Below, piece after piece: positions 1 to 7,851 of a DNA stretch of 64,000 nt (the first letter of the stretch is position 1; each line of letters opens with the position of its first letter). The DNA lies in NCBI GenBank assembly GCA_018136815.1, contig CM030932.1, positions 6,424,407-6,488,406 of the forward strand, in the 5' to 3' direction. The notes beneath the pieces are model-generated. The model had not been told where the DNA came from. It saw only the letters and a program-made list of their open reading frames with translations, and ran no database searches. Source of the DNA: Isochrysis galbana (Eukaryota; Haptophyta; Isochrysidales; Isochrysidaceae). The translations under genes were made by a program, and so were the position numbers.

Positions 1-59
1 AATTCACGCGTTATGTGTTATGTCGTTATTTCCGAAACTCTGCCTTACCCCTAATTGCT

Positions 60-215
60 ACAAGAATACAAGAATGGCTACAAGTTTGGGCAAGAATTGC
101 TACAAGAATGGCTACAAGTTTGGGCAGGCTGCCGCAAGAATCCCGCAAGTTTGGCCCGCAAGTTTGGGCGAGTTTTACTACAAGTATTGGCCTGGGCCTA
201 GTGTTGGTACCACCC
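60..215 (+). repeat. Repeat family L, copy 1
   Basis: This stretch carries tandem variants of a short motif around 'caagtttgggca'. Its second half (about 130-205, with 'aagaatcccgcaagttt' and 'cctgggccta') reappears inverted at about 2925-3000. The pair frames the first 3 kb as an inverted repeat. No gene is supported here. Confidence 0.6.
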
Positions 216-499
216 TGATCGACACCGACAAGTCGGTGTGGAGAACGAAGGCGGACTGGGCGCGGGAGTTCGGCATTGACAGGCCGAGGTTCACCTACTG
301 GGAGGCGCGCATAGGTGAGGAGTGAGGAGACAATCGACGTGATCAAGCGCGGAGTTGTTCCTCTTCCGGACCGCCTTCCGCCTTCCCTCCTCTACCTCTA
401 CCGGTGAGCAGCGCCTAAGGTCCACACTTACGTAATCATGCAATATAAGAGATATTTCTCACGGGACACGTGGGATGACTTGCAATCACCAATGTGCAC

Positions 500-656
500 G
501 CCGCCAGCCCCGGTGTCGGCCACCGGACTCGCCGTGAGTGCGGTGGCGGGAAGGAGCTACCCCTTCACGGTGGGAAGCGGCATGCCGCAAGGATGCCCGC
601 TCTCCCCGCTAACTTTCCTTCTCACAACGGAGGCGCTCACCCAAGCCATAAACATT
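500..656 (+). pseudogene. Non-LTR (LINE-type) reverse transcriptase fragment
   Basis: The frame read from 438 to 662 contains a GSGMPQGCPLSPLTF core followed by a TTEALTQAI-like helix. This is the classic motif around RT block 4 (x-QG-x-x-L/PSP-x-LF) of LINE and group II-type reverse transcriptases. The catalytic YADD block, endonuclease and most of the polymerase are missing, so this is a short relic. It abuts the tail of a family A element at ~660, so one may have inserted into the other. The family-level call rests on one motif. Confidence 0.55.
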
Positions 657-915
657 AATTAATTTCTTAATAGTCTCACCGCACACGCGACCGTGCAGCC
701 TCTACTTTCTACTCACGTAGGAAACTTTCTACACCCCCACTCCCCCGGCCCTTTCCCCCCCGCCATCAGGCGACTCCCCCGTGCACTACTAGGGGGATAG
801 GGGAAAGGGGCTTAGATATGGTCGGTGGCCCGCGCCCCCCCCGGCGATCCGTTCCCCCCTTCCTCCTACGCCTACCGGGCTGGCGGCGGCCTCGGTCCCG
901 ACTTATCCTGTACAG
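657..915 (-). repeat. Repeat family A, 3' portion (inverted copy)
   Basis: Read on the minus strand, this matches the last part of the element at 17161-18816. Shared landmarks are the 'ggaccatatctaagcccct'-like box, the 'cgcctgatggcgggg' box, a 'gggggtgtagaaag' stretch and the end 'gcggtgagactattaa'. No coding frame is supported. Confidence 0.65.
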
Positions 916-1012
916 CGAGAAACGGGCCACCTAGAGGCACAGGAGGAAGGCGTGAACAGACCACTAGGGGCCGGTGCACCCCCGCCCTACCCAACCCCCC
1001 CCACAACCTGGG

Positions 1013-1140
1013 CCCCTAAGTAGAGCACGAGGGGAGATGCCGCAAGGCGGGAAGCGAGGGAGAGGAAGGGAAATGGGCGTGGCTACGATAGACAGCTACA
1101 CAGCCGCGCGCGAGGTGAGAATTTTAAAAGGTTTTTTTTT
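1013..1140 (+). repeat. T-tailed short element, copy related to 38518-38642
   Basis: The segment starts 'cctaagtagagcacgagggg', continues through 'gccgcaaggcggg' and 'gggcgtggctacg', and ends 'attttaaaaggttttttttt'. The same order of blocks forms the 3' half of the duplication-flanked element at 38391-38642. No flanking duplication was found for this copy. Confidence 0.65.
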
Positions 1141-1243
1141 TGATGGCGGGGGGGAAAGGGCCGGGAGAGAGGGGGTGTAGAAAGGTTTGCTGCGTGAGTA
1201 GAAAGGAGAGGGTCCACGGCCGCGTGTGCGGTGAGACTATTAA
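1141..1243 (+). repeat. Family A tail fragment interrupted at TTAA
   Basis: It begins 'gatggcgggggggaaag' and ends 'gcggtgagactattaa', parallel to the tail at 18700-18805. The expected 'aagg' after 'attaa' is displaced: it resumes at 1732 as 'ttaaaagtt', after the TTAA-bounded element. Confidence 0.6.
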
Positions 1244-1735
1244 CTGTTTACTGCCGGAGCATGCAAATGGATGCTTCAAACGACATATTTCGTCCCTGCT
1301 CGCCAACGCCTTGACGGGTGCCCATGAGGTGCTGGGGGAGCCTCAGGGACATCCTTCCCCTTCCCCACATTCCCACCCATTGACAACACAAAAGATCGAG
1401 ATTGGAGTATGGAATTATGGAGAAAATAGGCCCAGGGGCGAAGCAGCCATTTGGATGCTTCAGTTTACCAAATAATCCACGTGTGCACGTTAGAAAGAGG
1501 TGTGAGAGGTTGAGGGGAGGGCGGCGCGGCGCAACGGAGTGGGACTGGGAGGGAGAGAGGGGGGGGAGGGGGGGGGGGGGGGAGGGGGGGGGGATCGGGA
1601 AAATTTTGATCATCTCTTTCTTCGCGGAAAGCGTCGCTTATATCGTCGAACATGTCTTCCTCTCTTCTCTCACCTCAAAAAACGAAACATCGAAGCATCC
1701 ATTTGCATGCTGCGCTCCCGGCAGTAAAGAGTTAA
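1240..1735. mobile_element. TTAA-flanked terminal-inverted-repeat element (MITE-like)
   Basis: The ends are near-perfect inverted repeats of about 40 bp. The left end reads TTAA-CTGTTTACTGCCGG, then 'gcatgcaaatggatgcttc'. The right end is the reverse complement with a few extra bases. Both ends sit in a TTAA tetranucleotide (1240-1243 and 1732-1735). The interior has no transposase and includes another copy of the 'atttggatgcttc' word (~1450) and a G-rich stretch (1555-1595). TTAA specificity is known for piggyBac-type transposases, so a non-autonomous piggyBac-like element is inferred. The end sequence does not match one I can name. Confidence 0.65.
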
Positions 1736-2027
1736 AAGTTAATGAATCGCGGGGACTTATACTTTGATTAAAGTCCTCTAGATACTCTAGGAGGGACGAG
1801 AGAGTCGAGAGGGACGAGGGAGAACAGACGAAGGCTGCGCGGGCGGCGGGCGGCGGCGGCGGGGGAGAGGGGGGGGGGGGGGCGCGGCAGGTTCTCTCCG
1901 GTCGTGTACTTCACAGTTCATCACCTCATGAACCAATGAACATTTGCGTCTAATTGTTTACGTGTCGATCACGGTCCGGACTGCGCACACGGTCGTCGCC
2001 AGCCGGGCGGTGGCGCGTCGATAAAGA

Positions 2028-2795
2028 ATGTGGCGGGCGAGGTTCTCGCAGTGGGCCACGATGCAGGCGCAACTCCTCACCACGACTATCACCTTCATCC
2101 CGGTCTTCCTCGTTTGGTTCGATTACGTCGGCTGCCCGCAGAAGGTGTCTGGCCGCTCGATGAGGCCCACGTTCAACTCTACTTCCGTGTCCACCTGGGT
2201 ATGGCTGAATAAATGGCTTGCGATTGTGAGTAACGAAACGTACTGCTCGAATTTGCTATTGGCCATCACTGAAAACCTCCGACCCGTTTGCCCTTGTTCT
2301 GTGCCAAGGTCTCACAGAGACATGCGAATCTTCCATTTAGTTGCTCACTCACTTCTGATATTTTGTATGGAACTTGCGGCAGGGGCGCGCGTATTCTAGA
2401 GGGGACGTTGTAGTTCTTCGCTCGCCAACAGAATTGGGGGAGATGATCACCAAGCGTGTAGTGGCGCTTGATGGAGACTTTGTTTATCGTCGTGATGACC
2501 AAGTCCTGGTCCAGGTAATGCCACATCCACCTAATTGTCACCTTTTGGCCATTGCTTGGCAACTGACGCATTCCTTCTGAACTCGTAGGTCCCAAGAGGG
2601 CATATCTGGATTGAAGGTGATAACGGCCCCAACTCGAACGATAGCAACGCCTTTGGCGCCGTTCCCGCCGGCCTCGTTGAGGCCGTGGTGACACATAAAT
2701 TGCACCCTTGGGCTGAGGCGGGGCGGGTTGAGAGACTAGAACTGTCTCGGAATCGAGTAATCCGTGGAAAGAAACGCACAGGGGCAGATATTTAA
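2028..2795 (+). CDS. IMMP2L: Mitochondrial inner membrane protease subunit 2-like serine peptidase (3 exons)
   Basis: Exons are 2028-2225, 2383-2514 and 2589-2795, giving 178 residues. Introns (157 and 74 bp) are phase 0 with donors GTGAGT and GTAATG. The family (S26 signal peptidases, IMP2) trims presequences of intermembrane-space proteins with a Ser/Lys dyad. Visible here are an N-terminal hydrophobic segment (residues ~17-32), the SGRSMRPTF box with Ser44 as nucleophile, the KRVVALDGD box with Lys90 as general base, and the C-terminal GDN-NSxDS box just after the second splice. The length matches the usual ~170-180 residues. The ATG at 2028 is the first in frame and puts the membrane helix at the expected place. 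Assignment to subunit 2 rather than 1 rests on overall fit and is slightly less certain. Confidence 0.85.
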
Positions 2796-2924
2796 GCCAC
2801 GCGTGCATACGATCTTGTTTAGTTGTGTTTTCCGGGGTGGTTTTCATTGTCTCTCTCTAGAGAAAAACTATTGTCTAGTTTGACCTATGCCTATGCAGCG
2901 TGCGTGCCGCGACCGCTCCCGAGC

Positions 2925-3060
2925 CCTAGCTAGGCCCAGGTCAATCCTTTTACTACAGCAAAAGTCGCCCAAACTTGTTGGCCGAACTTGCGGGATTCTT
3001 GAAGCCGACGACCCAAACTTGTGATGATTCTTTTCGCAAGTTGTCGTGCGGCAAGCACAT
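2925..3060 (-). repeat. Repeat family L, copy 2 (inverted relative to 60-215)
   Basis: The reverse complement reads 'aagaatcccgcaagtt', then 'caagtttgggcgact' and 'gacctgggcctag', matching 130-205 in order. The unit boundary is unclear. Confidence 0.55.
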
Positions 3061-3271
3061 CCGCAGCACGTTTCCCTTAGGAACGCCAAAAAAATTGCCG
3101 GCGTACTTGTGCATTGCGTGCCCGACGTCCGACAGCCGACAACCGACGGTCCCCACCCCGTGCACCCTTTGCTAATACATATTTGTTCATCATTGAGGCA
3201 TTCACATCACACAATACTACATACAACACGGTAACACTACAAACGACACACTTATTCACATTGGGACTTTG

Positions 3272-3922
3272 TCACGTGGCTTCCAGCGGGGGCGGGGCAT
3301 TGCCAACTTCATTCCCTTGCGAGTGCAAGGGCCCTCCGTTGTCCCTCGACGTCCCAGAGGAGGAGGAAGGAAAATTCGCGGTGATCGATGACGCGCCTCC
3401 GGTCGACGCCGAATCTCTTTGTTCGAGCTCCGAGGACCGCACCCAGCGAGTAGACATCTTCTGCCGCTCCACCAAGAAGAACTCCACCTGCACGAGCTCG
3501 GTGGTGGCGTACATGGTGCCCGCGCCCGTGTGCTTGACCGTGCACTCGCCCAGGTTCTTGTGCCACATCTCTACGCCGACGCTCACCTCCGCCGCCTCGG
3601 TCAGGTCGATGCCATCGATGCCCGTGTCGTTGTCGTAGCTGCCGTCGCTGTCGTCGGACTCAACGATGCTCGTGGAGCGGCGCGAGGGCGCGGTCCCGGC
3701 CCTTTCGGTCTCGGTCTCCAAGGCCTTGTCGCCGTCGTTGTCGCTCGCCTCCTCGTTCTCCTCGTTCTCCTCATCCTCAACTAAGCGCGCGCGCCGCTGC
3801 TCAGCGCCGACGCCTTCCTCATCGCCGTCCGGGAACGACGCGACGCGGCTTCGCGTACAATGGCGCTTACTTGTGAGGCTCCTGGGTTCCAGTTCCAGTG
3901 CCCGACTCACTAGCCCAAGCAC
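3272..3922 (-). CDS. Acidic hypothetical protein, probably a 3' exon
   Basis: This minus-strand frame lacks an ATG at its 5' edge (the first codon is GTG), so it is probably the last exon of a longer gene or a broken copy. The first third is rich in Glu, Asp and Asn ('EENEENEEASDNDGD'). A compact stretch follows with aromatic and hydrophobic spacing (EMWHKNLGECTV... VQVEFFLVERQK... RWVRSSELE) that could be a small beta-barrel of Tudor or chromo type; this is only a guess from the pattern. The C-terminus is Ser-rich and disordered. Amino-acid bias and lack of stops argue for real coding sequence. No family is recognised. Confidence 0.4.
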   Translation of the reverse strand: MLGLVSRALELEPRSLTSKRHCTRSRVASFPDGDEEGVGAEQRRARLVEDEENEENEEASDNDGDKALETETERAGTAPSRRSTSIVESDDSDGSYDNDTGIDGIDLTEAAEVSVGVEMWHKNLGECTVKHTGAGTMYATTELVQVEFFLVERQKMSTRWVRSSELEQRDSASTGGASSITANFPSSSSGTSRDNGGPLHSQGNEVGNAPPPLEAT

Positions 3923-3934
3923 TCGACGCGGAGC

Positions 3935-4012
3935 TCACGCTCCCCGCTCTCGCGTCGCACGGCGAGGCTATGCCTCCACTCCCCGCTCTCGCAACGCACG
4001 GCGAGGCTATGC
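3935..4012 (+). repeat. Two-copy tandem repeat (~36 bp unit)
   Basis: The unit runs from 'ctccccgctctcgc' through 'gcacggcgaggctatgcc' and occurs twice in succession. The surrounding 3930-4240 holds no supported gene. Confidence 0.5.
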
Positions 4013-4242
4013 CGCTCGCAGTCCGTTCTCGTTCCCAGTCTCGTCATCTCGTTCGCATGCCTCCACTTTTGGAGACGTGCGCCGCCGTCGCCCCACTCTC
4101 TTGCGCTCTCGCTCCCACCTACTGGCAGGCTGCCCTGCGCCTCACTTAGGCTCGACAAGAGTGCGCCACCGCTCTCCCTTCGTTGAGCTCTCGCCTTGGC
4201 GTGGGCGCTCTTCCCGATCTCGATCCGCCTTTCTACTTCTAC

Positions 4243-4345
4243 TTCCAAATACGGGGGCAAAGACGGAGGGGGTTTCAAATGCGGCAAATACGGTCTGTAT
4301 TTGGTCTGCGTACAAGTACGGTGAATACGTATTTCCCATCTAGGG
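4243..4345 (+). repeat. Repeat family F copy with palindromic end
   Basis: The core is a 'tttcaaatgcggcaaatacgg' stretch followed by 'ctgtatttggtctgcgtac' and 'gtgaatacgtatttccca'. The same order occurs at ~15710-15795, 21690-21855 and 31305-31410. The closing palindrome (aatacgtatt here, aacacgtgtt at 31390) is preserved although its sequence has changed. Confidence 0.55.
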
Positions 4346-4637
4346 TGTCCGGCTCGCGCCAAGCCCCATATATCCAGGTGCCAACGGCGAAATTGGAGCG
4401 GCGCGTAGTGAAAATTCAAACCCCTCACGGTCTGCAGGTCTTTTGTAGAAGTTGGTTTTGACGGGTTTCACCGCTACTCGTGCGCAAGTGAAACCCCAAC
4501 AGCGAAACCCAACCAGAAGTGGAACCCCCGCAAAAAACCTCTACTATTGTACTATACTATCTATCACTTTGGGGAACAAAGGAAACGGGGGGCTGCGCGC
4601 TCGGCGGGGCCGACGACCGGCACTCGCGAGCTGCTCG

Positions 4638-5531
4638 ATGTTGGTCTGGTGGGTGATGGCGGCAGTCGCGCTCACGGCTTTACCCATCATGGTCGATATT
4701 GCCACCATGGTTGCGGGTAAGCGTTTCCGCAGGCTCGTCTCCAGGTGGCAACGGCCCTTCTTGGTGATAAATGTGTGCAGCCTCTGCTTGATGGCCTACT
4801 ACTACTTCTGGGCCTACATGCTGCCGTATTCATTCCATGATGGACCATTGAGCTCCATGGCGAGTACGGCGCACGTGGTGTTCATCACACTGACATGGGT
4901 CAACGCAGTCAGCAGCTACGTCGCGTGCGTCCTTTTGAATCCATCTTCTGCATTTCCTGAATCTGCGATCGAACCCTCGACTTTCCCATGCCACTACTGC
5001 TCGACGTGCGAGTCTTACGTGAAGTGTTTTGACCATCATTGCCCCTTCACCGGGGGCTGCGTCGGTGGCCATAATTATCGATATTTCATCTTATTTGTGC
5101 TACATGCTTGGATGGGCATGTGCGACGCCTGTGTGCTGAGCTATCCCCCATTCCACGATTGCGTCTGGCTGCAAATACAGTCTCCAGCATTTGGATGGAT
5201 CCGAGTTCCTCCGCCTAGCGAGGCTGCGTGTCTCGAGATGTCGGCACGGTCGCTCCTCTTCATACCCGCCTTCTCCCTGGCCGTAATGTTAGGGTGCTTG
5301 GGTGCACTACACTGGTTCCTTCTCATGAATGGTCTAACCACGTTTCAGCTTGCACGCCGTTCAAGACGTCAGGGATTCGCCACAATTAGAGACATGCTGC
5401 TGCTTCGTTTGAGGAGTGAAGGCGGAGATAAGTGGTCTCTCGTTTGGGGGAGACCATCACAACAGGTGGGCATGGGAATTCTGGCTCGAGCTTTATTGTT
5501 GCCCACCGTCCCAAAGATCCACCATCAATAG
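4638..5531 (+). CDS. DHHC-type protein S-palmitoyltransferase
   Basis: A 297-residue membrane enzyme expected to attach palmitate to cysteines of cytosolic proteins at endomembranes. The cysteine-rich domain begins at CHYC (Cys118) and carries the catalytic Asp-His-His-Cys at residues 132-135, followed by PFTGGCVGGHNYRYF, a strong signature of the family. Hydrophobic segments lie at ~1-25, ~40-65, ~75-100 and on both sides of residue 220, consistent with a four-helix topology. A TTF-L variant of the family's TTxE box follows the last helix. The open frame extends upstream of 4638 without ATG, so 4638 is chosen. The C-terminus may be mis-called: CAG|GTGGGC at ~5465 could be a splice donor. The neighbours are unrelated. 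Confidence 0.85.
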   Translation: MLVWWVMAAVALTALPIMVDIATMVAGKRFRRLVSRWQRPFLVINVCSLCLMAYYYFWAYMLPYSFHDGPLSSMASTAHVVFITLTWVNAVSSYVACVLLNPSSAFPESAIEPSTFPCHYCSTCESYVKCFDHHCPFTGGCVGGHNYRYFILFVLHAWMGMCDACVLSYPPFHDCVWLQIQSPAFGWIRVPPPSEAACLEMSARSLLFIPAFSLAVMLGCLGALHWFLLMNGLTTFQLARRSRRQGFATIRDMLLLRLRSEGGDKWSLVWGRPSQQVGMGILARALLLPTVPKIHHQ

Positions 5532-6206
5532 TGGGGACGCACGACCACTCACAATATGTTTTGGAGCCAACAACCCAAGCAAGACAAGCAACGAGGCTTT
5601 CGTATATGATGGAGACTCATGGACAATTCTTGGCATCGGTAGCATGGGTAATGCATTGCGCACTACACTGGAGCTGTTGCGACGCCCTTGGCCGATGCCT
5701 TCATGGATTTGAGCCATGGTCTAAGTGTACGGCGTCCCCATCTTGCACTAGTAAAAATTGCAATAAAGATTCTGGCTACTACTGCTAGCTACGGGGTGTC
5801 ACGGATGGTTTTGCGTGGTGTGCACCCTAGAACTTATATTGGGATGAGGAGGTGGGGAGGGCCGCATGAGTCGAGCCGTGATCTCCCCCCTTCTCTCCTT
5901 GTTCGCTTGTGTGAGTCTCCTACGCAATCCCCCCGTGTGTGCGTTTGATCTGCGCGTGATACTATTAGTGTGCCCTGTGTGGTCAGTGGCCCCCTTTGGT
6001 ATCTTTTAACTTGTCATGAAGTAACAGGATGCGCGGCGCGCCGCGCCGCGGTCTCATCCTCAAGCCACAAGGGGCCGCGCTGCGGCCTCCTTGTGATACG
6101 GGGGACCCATCGCACTCACGGTGCTGACTCACGCCATCGCTTGAACCCCAAAAACTCACACCTTTTACGCTACCCCCTTCATTCCTTTGTCTTCGATTTG
6201 CAACTG

Positions 6207-6850
6207 CTAAGTTTATACTTGGTTCGCCCATGGGGGGGCACGAGGCCCCCCCTCTCTCCACTCCTCCCCTGCCATGGGGGAGGAACCACCCATCCTCCTG
6301 GCATGCCTGATGGCTTGCCAGGAGCACACTGATCTGCTGGCCCACTCTCTCAGTGGCAGGCTCGCCTGCCTCGCGCGTCCTGGCTTGTCGTGGCCAACCC
6401 ATCGCTCCAACCCCCAACCCCCCCTCCCCCCTGGCCCCTGGTCGACAGGCAGACAGGTGCTGATTGGGGGCCCCTGAGGCTCAGGAGCGCCAGCGAGGGG
6501 GAGGCAGGGGAGGCCAGGGCCCAGCCCCAGCCTCCTCTGCCCCCTGAGCTGGCCTCTAGGAGCCTCCAGGGGTCGCCAGGGGCAGCTGCAGGCCTGTCGC
6601 AGGCGCGCCATCGCGCGTGCCTGCAAGAGAGGGGAGAGAGAGCGCGGAGCGCGGAGAAGGGGGTGGGCGGAGCGAGAGCTCCGCTCACCGAAAAATATGT
6701 ACGTCCCGCACCTGTTTACAAGATAAGTCGGGTCTGAGGCCGCCGCCAGCCCGGTAGGCATAGGAGGAAGGGGGGAAACGGATCACCGGGGGGGGGCGCA
6801 GGCGCGCAGGCCACCGGACCATATCTAAACCCTTCACCCCGATCAACGAG
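6207..6850 (+). repeat. Repeat family A, copy with 5' end
   Basis: It starts 'taagtttatacttggtt', then 'cccatgggggggcacgag', 'ccatgggggaggaaccaccc' and a GC-rich module ('gagggggaggcaggggaggc') shared with family C. Later it has the 'gagagagagcgcgg' and 'caccggaccatatctaa' blocks. A full-length relative with flanking duplications is at 17161-18816. Reading frames through it are GC artefacts. Confidence 0.7.
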
Positions 6851-7129
6851 CCTCAGCCAGAGATCATAAACCCCAGCCGGAGCAGACCATAAACAGCTAC
6901 ATTGTCATTGCCAAAGTTGTATTTGTCAATGCGATTGTTAATTGTCTAGGAACAAGTAATGGCACTCACACTCACTCTCATAAACATAGGGGATAGGCTA
7001 CTACAGCTGCTTGGCGCCGTGTATAGAGTGTCGAGCAGGGCGCAGGGCACACGGTGGGCTAAGAAGAAGCGAAGAAGGGCCACTAAGAGGGCGAAGAGAG
7101 AGTGGAGTGTGGGAGTGCAGAATTCGTCG

Positions 7130-7665
7130 GTTCCCGAACTGGGGATTCAACGATTCAACGATAACCGCGCCCCGTTGACGTTAGTAAACCGGCGGAGTGA
7201 GAGGCTGGCGACAGGTGGAGGAGCGGAGGGAGCGACGCAAGCGCGCCCAGGGGAACCCTCTCGCCTCTCGAAGAAGTAAGGTTCCCCGGGCGCCGGGCGC
7301 CGTCGCTTATTATGCGGAGGACTGCTCGGGGCAGACTGGCTTGCCCCAAGGGCCTTTCATTCTCAACGGGACGACTGCAAAGGCTCGCCCCCCCCCCCCC
7401 CCCGGCGCTTTCCGCTTTTCCCTGGTAATGTACATGCTACAATGTACATGCTACATTGGCAACTAACTGGGTATTCTCCCCAGTGAGCTTGTGGGGAGTT
7501 CTAACGGGAGCCGGGGGCCTGCGAGGGAGGAGTTATAATATAACGTTATAACCAGGTGCATAGATTTGTGTGCCTTGGTTTATAATGAGGTCAGGTGTGT
7601 CGTGGCTTGTCGTGTTGGTGCATGGCTAGTGGCTAGTGGCACGTCTCGGCACTAATACTCAGTTT
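7130..7665 (+). repeat. Repeat family G, copy 1
   Basis: Landmarks are 'aggttccccgggcgccgg', a poly-C run (7388-7403), a doubled 'aatgtacatgctaca', 'gagcttgtggggagttcta', 'gccgggggcctgcgaggg', and a terminal part with 'gtgtcgtggcttgtcgtg' and 'cactaatactcag'. The copy at 58597-58990 is inverted, one at 48945-49385 is in the same orientation, and a 3' part lies at 21895-22085. Confidence 0.65.
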
Positions 7666-7851
7666 GTTTTATTGTTATTGTGGAAGGGTCATTTTCGCCT
7701 CCTACGGGTTTCAGGATTGAAACGCAGAAAGTAAGATGTTCCCTGATGTATTTGAAGCTTCTTACAGAGAGAGACATTGGTATCCTCGTTCGGTGGGTAT
7801 ACTAACCCTTCGGAGTTATCGTATCCATGAGTGGTAATTCGGAGATAGACG

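Noticed and set aside
5432..5788. Extra downstream exon of the DHHC gene in the +1 frame
   Set aside because: The frame has no membrane segment or family motif, and the join would need an unsupported splice.
6213..6761. Overlapping frames of 100-180 codons in the family A element
   Set aside because: All six frames are open because of GC-rich low complexity. The frames are not conserved in position between the A copies at 6207, 17161 and 47299.
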